Source: Flavobacterium branchiarum (GTDB lineage Bacteria > Bacteroidota > Bacteroidia > Flavobacteriales > Flavobacteriaceae). From it: DNA of 64,000 bases. Position numbers and translations under genes: made by a program. The stretch is from NCBI RefSeq assembly GCF_030409845.1, contig NZ_JAUFQQ010000005.1:1302001-1366000 (forward strand). The letters run 5' to 3'. This document shows positions 19,372-27,991 of this stretch, piece after piece. Position 1 is the stretch's first letter. Every line of letters begins with the position of its first letter. The notes under the pieces are model-generated. The model ran no database searches. It had not been told where the DNA came from and saw only the letters and a program-made list of their open reading frames with translations.

Positions 19372-19566
19372 TTATTTTTTTGCTTTTGCAGCTTCTGGCT
19401 TAGCTGTTTCCATTTTTACAGAATCTGCTTTTTTATCTGCTTTCTTTTTAGCATGTTTAGTTGCTTTTACTTCTTTTGCTGGTGTTGTTTGTGCTGGTGT
19501 TGTTTGTGCACTTACCATTGCTGTTGTTCCTAAAACTGCTATAGCTAGCATTAATACTTTTTTCAT
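19372..19566 (-). CDS. Small secreted Lys/Ala-rich peptide, paralog 1
   Basis: 64 residues. Signal peptide MKKVLMLAIAVLGTTAMVSA, then a disordered mature part of about 44 residues made of T, P, A and K with repeated KK/AKK, including KEVKATKHAKKKADKKADS. It is very basic, has no cysteine, and cannot fold as a globular domain. Composition and layout resemble enterobacterial acid-shock protein Asr, but no homology is claimed. It lies next to a two-component system with a paralog on the other side; both share the same upstream direct repeats. Confidence 0.8.
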   Translation of the reverse strand: MKKVLMLAIAVLGTTAMVSAQTTPAQTTPAKEVKATKHAKKKADKKADSVKMETAKPEAAKAKK

Positions 19567-19606
19567 GATTGTGGTTTTTATGATTATTAACTCATTATTT
19601 ATAGGT

Positions 19607-19614
19607 CAAAGATA
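19607..19614 (-). promoter_or_regulatory. -7 promoter motif of the small peptide 1
   Basis: Minus-strand TATCTTTG fits TAnnTTTG, about 40 bp upstream of the start codon and 8 bp from the direct repeat at 19623-19641. Confidence 0.65.
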
Positions 19615-19622
19615 TCTTCACT

Positions 19623-19641
19623 AAATGAAGATTAAATGAAG
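19623..19641 (-). promoter_or_regulatory. Candidate response-regulator operator (direct repeat)
   Basis: Minus strand CTTCATTT-N3-CTTCATTT, two 8-bp half sites spaced 11 bp start to start. It covers the expected -33 region. An identical repeat in the same position precedes the paralogous peptide at 21879. OmpR/PhoB-type regulators bind such 11-bp-spaced direct repeats. Confidence 0.65.
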
Positions 19642-19672
19642 TTTTGCCCTACCCGAAAGTTTTAACTTTTAA

Positions 19673-21007
19673 TTAAGCTTTAATACCATTTGGAAATAAT
19701 AATAAAAACGTTGTTCCTTCATTTGGACTTGAAGTTACTTTAATATCTATATGATGAAAGGATGCAATACTATCTGCAATAGCCAAACCTAAACCTTGCC
19801 CGTCTTGATCGGAACTAATACGTGTAAATCGATTAAATATATTTTCGATCTGAGATTCATTCATTCCTATCCCTGAGTCGGAAATAGATAAATAATACCG
19901 TTGTTCTAGGAATCCATCGCTAATAATTATGCTCCCATTTTCTTTATTGTACTTTATTGCGTTTGTTACCAAATTGTACAATAAAATATGAAGGAGTGTT
20001 TTATTGCCTCTAAAATCAAAATCATGCTTCATATCATTAGAGAACTCTAATCCTTTATCTTCAATTCTATCTTGAAGATCTTCATATAATCCATTTACGA
20101 TTTCATGAAAATCAATAACTTCATTGGCTACATATTGATTATTCTCTATTCTGGAGATTAGCAATAAATTATTGATTATTTTCTTCAACATATCTAGTGT
20201 CTTGAGCGAACTGGCTATTTTATCTATTGCATTATCATCTAAAGATTCATTTTGCAATAAATTTTCGAATTTATTTTTCAATAAAGCTATTGGCGTTAAT
20301 AACTCATGGGAAACATTGGATATAAATTGTTTTTCTTTTTTAAACAATTCTGCTATCCTATCCATCATTTGATTTAAAACCGAATCTAATTCTCTAAAAT
20401 CGGTAGAATGTGCTTTAATCGGAGTATGATCAAAAGCTTCGGGCTCATTAACTCGCCTAATTTTTGTATCAATTATTTTATAAAAAGGCTTGAGTAAATA
20501 CTCGATATAAAAAGTATCTGCTAAAAATGTTATCAAAACTACCACAACCAAAACTACAATTATAAAGAGCTTAATAATAAAAGTAAGGTCTTTTATCTCT
20601 GCCAAACTGCTTCCTATCTCTAACTCATACCCTATATTTTCATAAGTAAAATGATATTGCAAGATTCTGTACTCATTTTCTTCACCTTCTATAATCCTAT
20701 TTTCATTAACAAATGAGGTTTTTTCTTGATTTGGTAATTTTGGCAATCTCGAAAGAACTAAAAACTCACTGTGTAAGCTAGAAAACTGCGAATAAGTTTC
20801 GGTAGAATCTGCTGCATTTTCGATAAAATCATCAATCTCATTTTGATTTAAATGCTCTATAAACTTTTTCTTCTTTTCTATAAGACCATTATTAATGTGC
20901 CTGTAAACTACATTTTGAATCAAAATCGGCAACATTAGCCATAGAACTAAAATCAACAACAATCGTGTTAATGCATTAAAGATGGCTAATTGATGTTTTA
21001 TTTTCAC
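19673..21007 (-). CDS. Sensor histidine kinase
   Basis: 444 residues. TM1 at about residues 10-32 and TM2 at about 145-168 enclose an extracytoplasmic sensor region of about 110 residues. A HAMP-like linker follows, then HisKA with FISNVSHELLTPIALLKNKF (His near residue 232; Leu replaces the usual Arg of HELRTP), then HATPase_c with NLVTNAIKYN (N box), DSGIGMN (G1) and GLGLAIA (G2). It is downstream of its response regulator with a 10-bp gap, so they form an operon. Confidence 0.93.
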   Translation of the reverse strand: MKIKHQLAIFNALTRLLLILVLWLMLPILIQNVVYRHINNGLIEKKKKFIEHLNQNEIDDFIENAADSTETYSQFSSLHSEFLVLSRLPKLPNQEKTSFVNENRIIEGEENEYRILQYHFTYENIGYELEIGSSLAEIKDLTFIIKLFIIVVLVVVVLITFLADTFYIEYLLKPFYKIIDTKIRRVNEPEAFDHTPIKAHSTDFRELDSVLNQMMDRIAELFKKEKQFISNVSHELLTPIALLKNKFENLLQNESLDDNAIDKIASSLKTLDMLKKIINNLLLISRIENNQYVANEVIDFHEIVNGLYEDLQDRIEDKGLEFSNDMKHDFDFRGNKTLLHILLYNLVTNAIKYNKENGSIIISDGFLEQRYYLSISDSGIGMNESQIENIFNRFTRISSDQDGQGLGLAIADSIASFHHIDIKVTSSPNEGTTFLLLFPNGIKA

Positions 21008-21017
21008 GTTGATTTAT

Positions 21018-21692
21018 TTAAGTATTAATACGATACCCGACATTTCTTACTGTTTCAAACCAATCTATTGTTGTGTGTTTGTCTAGTTTTTTTCGAAGAT
21101 TACGAACGTGAACATCTATAAAATTAGAATCTGAATTGATTTCTAGAATATCTCCCCAAATATGCTCTGTTAATTGTAATCGTGTGATCACACGATTTTT
21201 ATTCAGTACTAAATACTGAAAAATATCAAATTCTTTTTTGGTTAGATTAATCGGTGTTCCATCATAACTCACCTTATAATCTTGCAATTGCAAAGAAAAT
21301 CCATGCACTACCAAATCATTTAGTGTATATCCATGCATTCTACGAATAACAGCAAACAAACGCGCACTTAATTCTGTCAATGCAAAAGGCTTTGTAAGAT
21401 AATCATCGGCTCCAAGATGCAAACCATCTATCCTGTCATCTAACTCTCCACGGGCTGTTATAACTATTACTGCTATTTTAGATTTGGTTTTTCGAACTGC
21501 TTTTAGAACATCAAAACCATCACCATCAGGCAAACCCAAATCGAGTAGCATCGCATCATAATCATTTCCTCCTATTTCATCTAATGCCTCATTACAAGTA
21601 TTTGCAATTTTACAGACATAACCACCGTTACTCAAAAAATCACGAACCTCGATAGCCAGCTCTTTGTTATCTTCGACAATCAGAATATTCAT
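21018..21692 (-). CDS. OmpR/PhoB-family response regulator
   Basis: 224 residues. The receiver domain (1-120) has the acidic pocket EDN near residue 7 and the phospho-acceptor Asp51 in AMLLDLGLPDGDG, plus the Lys of DDYLTKPFA. The C-terminal winged helix (about 130-222) is of Trans_reg_C type (LTKKEFDIFQYLVLNKNRVI...DVHVRNLRKKLD...VRNVGYRI). It is the first gene of the pair with the kinase. The likely targets are the two flanking small-peptide promoters. Confidence 0.95.
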   Translation of the reverse strand: MNILIVEDNKELAIEVRDFLSNGGYVCKIANTCNEALDEIGGNDYDAMLLDLGLPDGDGFDVLKAVRKTKSKIAVIVITARGELDDRIDGLHLGADDYLTKPFALTELSARLFAVIRRMHGYTLNDLVVHGFSLQLQDYKVSYDGTPINLTKKEFDIFQYLVLNKNRVITRLQLTEHIWGDILEINSDSNFIDVHVRNLRKKLDKHTTIDWFETVRNVGYRINT

Positions 21693-21777
21693 AGAATGTA
21701 TTTTTATTAATTAAAAGTAAGCAAATAATGAAAACGTAATTTTTAATTTATTAAAAAATTTAACGCCTGTCTGAACA

Positions 21778-21807
21778 CAAAAAGAGCTGATAAATTTCTT
21801 TATCAGC
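21778..21807 (-). terminator. Terminator of the small peptide 2 gene
   Basis: GCTGATAAA, loop of 4, TTTATCAGC forms a 9-bp stem; the minus strand continues TCTTTTTGT. It lies 70 bp past the stop of the gene at 21879. Confidence 0.75.
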
Positions 21808-21878
21808 CTCATCAATAATTATCCTTTTTGTTTTGTCGACCATTATCAATCCAATCGAAAACAAAACAAAAACGACTT

Positions 21879-22121
21879 CTATTTTTTTGTTTTCATTGGT
21901 TCTGCTTTTGAAGCTGTTGCTTTTACAGTTTTCGCTTTTTTATCTGTTTTTGTTTTTGGATGTTTGGTTGCTTTAACCTCTTTTACAGGAGTTGCTTTTA
22001 CTGGCATTGGAGCTGCATTAACCATTGCACTTGTTCCTAAAACTGCTACTAATAACATTGCTAAATTTTTACTCAAGTTTTGCAGTCTGCTTTTTCTGTT
22101 TTCGTGAATCTGTGATTTCAT
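21879..22121 (-). CDS. Small secreted Lys/Ala-rich peptide, paralog 2
   Basis: 80 residues from ATG 22121 (MKSQIHENRKSRLQ). A frame extends upstream to 22172, but that part overlaps the predicted promoter (22162-22169), so the internal Met is preferred. A signal sequence (LAMLLVAVLGTSAMVNA) is followed by a basic disordered tail containing KEVKATKHPKTKTDKKAKT, closely matching KEVKATKHAKKKADKKADS of the peptide at 19372. The two genes bracket the two-component system. Confidence 0.8.
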   Translation of the reverse strand: MKSQIHENRKSRLQNLSKNLAMLLVAVLGTSAMVNAAPMPVKATPVKEVKATKHPKTKTDKKAKTVKATASKAEPMKTKK

Positions 22122-22161
22122 GATTTCAATATTTAAATTAATTATCTCCTTATTTATACAC

Positions 22162-22169
22162 CAAATGTA
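22162..22169 (-). promoter_or_regulatory. -7 promoter motif of the small peptide 2
   Basis: Minus-strand TACATTTG fits TAnnTTTG. It is separated from the direct repeat at 22178-22196 by 8 bp, exactly as for the paralog. Confidence 0.65.
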
Positions 22170-22177
22170 CATCTGTA

Positions 22178-22196
22178 AAATGAAGACAAAATGAAG
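22178..22196 (-). promoter_or_regulatory. Candidate response-regulator operator (direct repeat)
   Basis: Minus strand CTTCATTT-N3-CTTCATTT with 11-bp spacing, same half-sites, same spacing and same distance to the -7 motif as at 19623-19641. The surrounding sequence is otherwise different, which argues for selection on the sites. Confidence 0.7.
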
Positions 22197-22426
22197 ATTA
22201 AAAGGATGTGATATTTTTAACTTGTTATTAACTATAAGTATTTAACGCAACATAAAACTTAAAAAAAAGAACCTTACCCATATTGCTTTACTCAACTTAT
22301 GCATCTACAAAAAAACCTCATAAAGAATACTTTAACCTAAACACAAAACTTATCTGGATTAAATTTCGAATAACAGAATCGTTATTAAAACCCAATTGTT
22401 TATTTTTACAGACTAATATTTTTTTT

Positions 22427-25276
22427 ATGTCAACTCAAAAACGTCTTTTCTTACTTGATGCCTACGCCTTAATTTTCCGTGGTTATTATGCTTTTATAAA
22501 AAACCCTCGTATTAACTCCAAAGGAATGGATACCTCTGCAATTATGGGATTTATGAACTCCCTTCTGGATGTAATAAAAAGAGAGAGACCGGATCATTTA
22601 GCAGTAGCTTTTGATAAAGGAGGTAGTGCTTTACGAAATGAAATATTCCCTGAGTACAAAGCTAATCGCGATGTAACTCCCGAAGCTATAAAAATTGCTG
22701 TGCCTTATATTCAAGAATTATTAAAAGCAATGCATATTCCGATTATAGAAGTTGCCGGTTACGAAGCCGATGATTTAATTGGAACTATTGCTAAGCAAGC
22801 CGAAAAAGAAAACTACAAGGTTTTTATGGTTACGCCTGATAAGGATTTTGCACAATTGGTTTCTGATAATATTTTTATGTACAAACCTGCCCGAATGGGT
22901 AACGGAATTGAAATATGGGGAGTTCCTGAAGTATTAGCAAAATTTGAAATAGAACGTCCTGAGCAAGTAATTGACTTTTTAGGGATGATGGGGGATGCTG
23001 CCGATAATATCCCTGGACTTCCAGGAGTTGGAGAAGTTACTGCCAAAAAACTATTAAAAGAATATGGCTCTATGGAAAATCTTTTAGCAAATACGGACAA
23101 GCTAAAAGGAAAAATGAAAGAAAACATTGAGGCTAACGTTGAGAAAGGATTACTATCAAAAACATTGGCAACTATTCTATTAGATTGCCCTGTAACCTTC
23201 AATGAATCTGATTATGAACTAACTCGTCCTGATATCGAAAAAACGGATGCTATTTTTCAAGAATTGGAATTTAGAAGAATGGCAGAGCAATTTGACAATC
23301 TTTTTAAAACTGACGGAAGCGGATCAACAGCTACAACAACTCCAGATACTTCTGATCCAAAATTATACAAGAAGCCACAAGCCAAAAACGAAGATCAATT
23401 TGACCTTTTTGGAAGCGCTACTACAGATGAAAATCCTGAAGCAAACAGAACTCCTTTTTATAGTAATTTAGAAAACACACCTCACTCCTACCAAATTATA
23501 CAGGGAGATTTAGGATTGAAATTACTTTTACAAAATTTACAAAATCAATCTTCTGTTTGCTTCGATACAGAAACCACCGGATTAAATGCCTTGCATGCTG
23601 AATTAGTTGGAATTTCATTTTCTTATGAAAAAGGAAAAGGATTTTATGTGCCGTTTCCAGAAAACCAAGATGAAGCAAAAACATTAATCGAAAAGTTTGT
23701 TCCATTTTTTGAAAATGAAGCTATTGAAAAAATTGGTCAGAACTTAAAATACGATTTAAAAATACTATTGAATTATGGTGTTTCGGTAAAAGGGAAGTTA
23801 TTCGACACTATGATTGCGCATTACCTGATTAATCCAGATATGCGCCATAATATGGATATTCTATCTGAAACTTATTTAAAATATACACCAAAATCGATTG
23901 AAGATTTAATTGGCAAAAAAGGAAAGAATCAAAAATCGATGCGCGAAGTTGCACTCGAAGATATAAAAGAATATGCTGTTGAGGATGCCGATGTAACATT
24001 ACAACTGAAAGAAATATTCACAACCGAATTAGACAAAACCGAAACTAAAAAGTTATTCGAAGAAATCGAAATTCCATTAGTTAGTGTTCTTGCCGCAATG
24101 GAAACCGAAGGGATCCGCCTTGACGTTGACTTCTTAAAATCACTATCCGAAGAATTAGGCAATGATATTAAAACATTAGAAGCTAAAATTTATGAAATTG
24201 CTGGAGAACAATTCAACCTTGCCTCTCCAAAACAATTGGGTGATATTTTATTTGATAAATTAAAAATTGGTGGAGCAAAGCAAAAGAAAACCAAAACAGG
24301 TCAATACGCAACTGGTGAGGAAGTATTAAGCTTCCTAGCTAAAGACAACGAGATTGTTGCTGCAATTCTAGATTGGCGTTCTCTTGTTAAATTACAGAAT
24401 ACTTATGTAGATGCTTTACCATTACAAGTAGACCCTGTATCTAAAAGAGTCCATACCGATTATATGCAAACGGTAGCTGCAACAGGCCGTTTAAGCTCAA
24501 ATAATCCTAACTTACAGAATATTCCAATTCGTACCGAAAGAGGAAGGCAAATACGTAAAGCATTTATTGCACGTGACGAAAATTACACTTTAATCTCTGC
24601 CGATTACTCTCAAATAGAATTGCGCATCATTGCTGCTTTAAGTGGCGAAGAAAATATGATTAAAGCGTTCCAGAATCATGAAGACATTCATAAATCTACG
24701 GCTTCTAAAGTATTTAATGTTCCATTAGAAGAAGTAACTCGTGAACAACGTAGTCATGCTAAAACGGTAAACTTTGGTATTATCTACGGTGTTTCGGCTT
24801 TTGGACTAAGCAACCAAACTTCATTATCAAGAAGCGAAAGTGCTACTTTGATTGAAGCATACTATAAAACATACCCAAGATTAAAATCATACATTCAGGA
24901 ACAAATAGATTTTGCTAGAGAGAATGGTTATGTACAAACTATTTTAGGCCGTCGCCGTTATTTAAAAGATATTAATTCACAGAATGCAATTGTACGCGGT
25001 GGAGCCGAAAGAAACGCTGTAAATGCACCAATTCAAGGAAGCGCTGCTGATGTTATCAAAATTGCAATGATTAACATTCATAAAAAATTGATTGACGAAA
25101 ATTGGAAATCTAAGATGTTGCTTCAAGTACATGATGAACTTGTGTTTGACGTACACAATGAGGAACTTGAAAAAATTCAACCAATGATTAAACATGAAAT
25201 GGAAAATGCATTTATAATGGCAGTTCCATTAGAAGTTGAATTAGGTTTAGGTAGAGATTGGTTAGAGGCACATTAA
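22427..25276 (+). CDS. polA: DNA polymerase I
   Basis: 949 residues from ATG 22427 (MSTQKRLFLLDAYALIFRGYY); an in-frame extension to 22283 has no coding look. The 5' nuclease domain (about 1-290) carries GYEADDLIGTIA and GDAADNIPGLPGVGEVTA. The 3'-5' exonuclease is intact: DTETTG near residue 379, NLKYDLK, and YAVEDADVTLQL. The polymerase domain has SADYSQIELRI near residue 725 and QVHDELVFDV at the C-terminus. It repairs DNA and removes Okazaki primers. All three activities appear preserved. Confidence 0.98.
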   Translation: MSTQKRLFLLDAYALIFRGYYAFIKNPRINSKGMDTSAIMGFMNSLLDVIKRERPDHLAVAFDKGGSALRNEIFPEYKANRDVTPEAIKIAVPYIQELLKAMHIPIIEVAGYEADDLIGTIAKQAEKENYKVFMVTPDKDFAQLVSDNIFMYKPARMGNGIEIWGVPEVLAKFEIERPEQVIDFLGMMGDAADNIPGLPGVGEVTAKKLLKEYGSMENLLANTDKLKGKMKENIEANVEKGLLSKTLATILLDCPVTFNESDYELTRPDIEKTDAIFQELEFRRMAEQFDNLFKTDGSGSTATTTPDTSDPKLYKKPQAKNEDQFDLFGSATTDENPEANRTPFYSNLENTPHSYQIIQGDLGLKLLLQNLQNQSSVCFDTETTGLNALHAELVGISFSYEKGKGFYVPFPENQDEAKTLIEKFVPFFENEAIEKIGQNLKYDLKILLNYGVSVKGKLFDTMIAHYLINPDMRHNMDILSETYLKYTPKSIEDLIGKKGKNQKSMREVALEDIKEYAVEDADVTLQLKEIFTTELDKTETKKLFEEIEIPLVSVLAAMETEGIRLDVDFLKSLSEELGNDIKTLEAKIYEIAGEQFNLASPKQLGDILFDKLKIGGAKQKKTKTGQYATGEEVLSFLAKDNEIVAAILDWRSLVKLQNTYVDALPLQVDPVSKRVHTDYMQTVAATGRLSSNNPNLQNIPIRTERGRQIRKAFIARDENYTLISADYSQIELRIIAALSGEENMIKAFQNHEDIHKSTASKVFNVPLEEVTREQRSHAKTVNFGIIYGVSAFGLSNQTSLSRSESATLIEAYYKTYPRLKSYIQEQIDFARENGYVQTILGRRRYLKDINSQNAIVRGGAERNAVNAPIQGSAADVIKIAMINIHKKLIDENWKSKMLLQVHDELVFDVHNEELEKIQPMIKHEMENAFIMAVPLEVELGLGRDWLEAH

Positions 25277-25415
25277 TTTAATTTTAGATTTCTGATTTCT
25301 TAATTCAAAAATCTTCCTTTTGTTTAATTTAGCATTAGAAAACAATACATTATTATGTATCATACTATATAAATGATGTTTTTTACCTATTATCAATTTT
25401 CTTATTCTTAATGAT

Positions 25416-25423
25416 TATCTTTG
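25416..25423 (+). promoter_or_regulatory. -7 promoter motif almost touching an XRE start codon
   Basis: TATCTTTG, four bases, then ATG (25428). The predicted transcription start would fall at or very near the ATG, implying a leaderless or near-leaderless mRNA. The same 15-base arrangement precedes the paralog at 62719. Confidence 0.55.
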
Positions 25424-25427
25424 AATT

Positions 25428-25850
25428 ATGAGCACAGCAACAAAACCAAACCATATAGGACGACAAATTAGCCGTATTCGCGAACTAAAAGACATGAAAC
25501 AGGAAGCTTTGGCACAAGCTTTAGGTGTATCTCAACAAAGCGTTTCTGCTATAGAGAACAGCGAAACTATAGACGACGAAAAACTAAAAGATGTGGCAAA
25601 AGCTCTGGGAGTAAGTGTAGAAGCTATAACGAATTTTTCAGAAGAAAATGTAATTAATTATTTTAACAACTTCTACGACAACAGTAGTGGCGGAAACGGA
25701 ATATTCAATTCCAATAATTACAATTGCACATTTAATCCATTAGATAAATTAATGGAAGCTGGTGAGGAAAACAAAAAACTTTACGAACGCTTACTTCAAT
25801 CTGAAAAAGACAGAAACGAAGATTTGATGAAATTATTAAAAGGAAAATAG
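25428..25850 (+). CDS. XRE-family helix-turn-helix regulator, paralog 1
   Basis: 140 residues. The HTH_3 domain spans about residues 10-70 (ISRIRELKDMKQEALAQALG...SQQSVSAIENSE). A conserved linker follows (KALGVSVEAITNFSEENVINYF), then a Gly/Asn-rich spacer and a C-terminal helix (CTFNPLDKLMEAGEENKKLYERLLQSEKD) that may dimerise. The protein at 62719 is a clear paralog with the same architecture. Targets are unknown. It ends before a bidirectional terminator. Confidence 0.88.
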   Translation: MSTATKPNHIGRQISRIRELKDMKQEALAQALGVSQQSVSAIENSETIDDEKLKDVAKALGVSVEAITNFSEENVINYFNNFYDNSSGGNGIFNSNNYNCTFNPLDKLMEAGEENKKLYERLLQSEKDRNEDLMKLLKGK

Positions 25851-25911
25851 TCCTTTATATAGGATATAAAAAACCTCAAGATTTTCAAACTATCTAAATT
25901 ATACATAGAGC

Positions 25912-25949
25912 AAAAAAAAATCCGTTCAATAAACTGAACGGATTTTTTT
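25912..25949. terminator. Bidirectional terminator between convergent genes
   Basis: TCCGTTCA / TGAACGGA stem with A run on the left and T run on the right. It serves the XRE gene (plus) and the LacI-type gene (minus). Confidence 0.85.
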
Positions 25950-25953
25950 GTTA

Positions 25954-26979
25954 TTATTTTTTTCGAGTTGACTCTCTTTCTTTTAGTACTGTTTTGATTA
26001 CTATGGTTTCGTAATCGCTAGTCTCTCCTTCTTTTTCTTCTAATCTCGAAATTAATCGTTTAGCAGCTACTTCTCCAATTTCTATTCCGTGTTGACTTAT
26101 TGTAGTCAGACTTGGTGATAATCGTCTTGAAGCCAAAATTCCATCAGCAAAGCCTATTATTGATATATCTTCTGGAACTCTATATCCTTTTTTCAGACTA
26201 ACTCTTAAAGCTGCTACCGAATCATTTTCGTCTAGAGCAAAAATAGCATCGATTTTATTGTCGAAAATAGCATCGATTTTACTTTTCATATCCTCTTCTG
26301 AATCTGTACGAAGAATGATATTTTCATTTACAGGAATATTATTGTCTGCTAATGCTTTCAAATAACCGTCTGCTCTTAATTTCCCAACACTTAAATTATC
26401 TACAGAAGAAATCAAAGCGATGTTTTTACATCCTAAATTAATTAAATGTTGTGTTGAGTTTAAAGCTGAGTCAAAATCATCAACTATTACTTTATCACAT
26501 TCTACACCTTCTGCAATTCTGTCGAACATTACAATTGGTGTTCCATCATTTATTATTTCTTTAAAGTGATTGTATTCTTGTAATTTTTGAGCTTCTTCTG
26601 AAACTGACAATATAAATCCATCGATAGTTCCATTGCTCAACATTTCTAGTGTATGAATTTCTTTTTCTAAAGACTCATTCGAAATACAAGTAATCACATT
26701 ATATCCTTTTTTATCTGCTACTTTTTCGATACCACTAAAAACTTTAGCGAAAAATGAGTTTAATATATTAGGTATAATAACTCCGATCGTTTTTGTTTTA
26801 CGGTTTTTTAAATTCAAACCAATAACGTTCGGTTTGTAATTTTTTAGTTTGGCATACTCTTTAATTTTAATTTTAGTCTGTTCACTAATTTCAGGACTAT
26901 CATTAAGTGCCTTAGAAACTGTAGACACGGAAACATTAAGTTCTTTTGCGATTTGTTTTAGAGTTGCTTTAGCTTTCAT
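25954..26979 (-). CDS. LacI-family transcriptional regulator
   Basis: 341 residues. The N-terminal LacI HTH is TLKQIAKELNVSVSTVSKAL followed by the hinge helix region (NYKPNVIGLNLK). The rest is a periplasmic-binding-protein-like effector domain (TIGVIIPNILNSFFAKVFSGIE ... PEDISIIGFADGILASRRLSPSLTTI). Such regulators usually sense sugars. No carbohydrate genes adjoin it, so its regulon is elsewhere or the neighbouring ferritin-like genes, which are divergent from it. Confidence 0.93.
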   Translation of the reverse strand: MKAKATLKQIAKELNVSVSTVSKALNDSPEISEQTKIKIKEYAKLKNYKPNVIGLNLKNRKTKTIGVIIPNILNSFFAKVFSGIEKVADKKGYNVITCISNESLEKEIHTLEMLSNGTIDGFILSVSEEAQKLQEYNHFKEIINDGTPIVMFDRIAEGVECDKVIVDDFDSALNSTQHLINLGCKNIALISSVDNLSVGKLRADGYLKALADNNIPVNENIILRTDSEEDMKSKIDAIFDNKIDAIFALDENDSVAALRVSLKKGYRVPEDISIIGFADGILASRRLSPSLTTISQHGIEIGEVAAKRLISRLEEKEGETSDYETIVIKTVLKERESTRKK

Positions 26980-27210
26980 TATTAAGATAATTTTATTGAA
27001 TTAATACAAATATAGTAGAAATACGGAAATTAAAATAATAAACCGACAAAACATGCTTTAAAATTTCAAGTAATTACACCACTCTCATAAAAATCTTAAA
27101 ATTCTTAAAAAAAAGCAAAAAAATTAAAACCGCCCTTCTAAAAATTTCGTTTATAACTATTTACGCATGATTATAATTACTATTAATAACCATTTTAAAG
27201 AAATTGAATT

Positions 27211-27963
27211 ATGAAAAATGAAGTTAAAATTCACGAAGTTAACCCCCTATTAAATAACAGGAGGAGTTTCCTTAAGATCAGTGGCCTAACACTTGTTACT
27301 ACCGGCTTACTTTTGGCTGGATGTAGCCACGATGATGATAATGATGATATTCCAATTGACGACACTTCGTTACCTGGAATTAGAAATGGTGTCTTCGATC
27401 TAGGATCTGGAGATTTTGGCGTTTTAACATACGCATATGCATTGGAACAACTAGAAGCAGATTTTTACACTAAAGTTGTAAATGGATCAAGCTTTAATTC
27501 TGTTTTTAACGATATCGAAAAACAAGTACTTACTGATTTATATCATCATGAAGTAATTCATAGAGATTTTTTTAAAGCTGCTTTAACAGGAGCCCTTCCT
27601 AACCCAAGTAAACAATTACTTCCTACTTTATCTTTTAACTATGGAGCTCTAAACTTTAACAGCCGTACAGATGTACTTGCAACTGCTAAAGCGCTTGAAG
27701 ATACAGGAGTTGCCGCATATAATGGTGCAGGAAAATTAATTAAGAGTGCAGACTATTTAGTATTAGCGGGAAAAATTGTTTCTGTTGAAGCAAGACACGC
27801 ATCGGCTATTAGAAGCTTAATCAACCCTAATTCCGCAGATTTTGCGGGTGACGACATTGTAAATCCAACCACTGGATTAGATGTAGCGAAAGACCCTTCA
27901 AAAATTCTTCCTATTGCTGGCAGTTTTATAACAACTCCATTTACTGCTAAATACTTACCTTAA
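27211..27963 (+). CDS. Exported ferritin-like lipoprotein
   Basis: 250 residues. The N-terminus has a Tat-like RRSFLKISGL motif and a lipobox LAGC followed by an acidic DDDNDD stretch. The mature part is a Ferritin_2-type four-helix bundle with LEQLEADFYTKV, HHEVIHRDFF, ALEDTGVAAYNGAG and VEARHASAIRSL carrying the Glu/His ligands. It is paired with the next gene, 28 bp downstream. Proteins of this family occur as pairs in many Bacteroidota and Proteobacteria; their role (oxidative stress or metal handling) is not settled. Confidence 0.88.
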   Translation: MKNEVKIHEVNPLLNNRRSFLKISGLTLVTTGLLLAGCSHDDDNDDIPIDDTSLPGIRNGVFDLGSGDFGVLTYAYALEQLEADFYTKVVNGSSFNSVFNDIEKQVLTDLYHHEVIHRDFFKAALTGALPNPSKQLLPTLSFNYGALNFNSRTDVLATAKALEDTGVAAYNGAGKLIKSADYLVLAGKIVSVEARHASAIRSLINPNSADFAGDDIVNPTTGLDVAKDPSKILPIAGSFITTPFTAKYLP

Positions 27964-27991
27964 ATCCAAACCTTTTTAAATCTTAGAAATT

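Noticed and set aside
19206..19403. 65-codon plus-strand frame
   Set aside because: It spans the terminator at 19255-19283 and overlaps the 3' end of the small peptide gene on the other strand; composition is non-coding.
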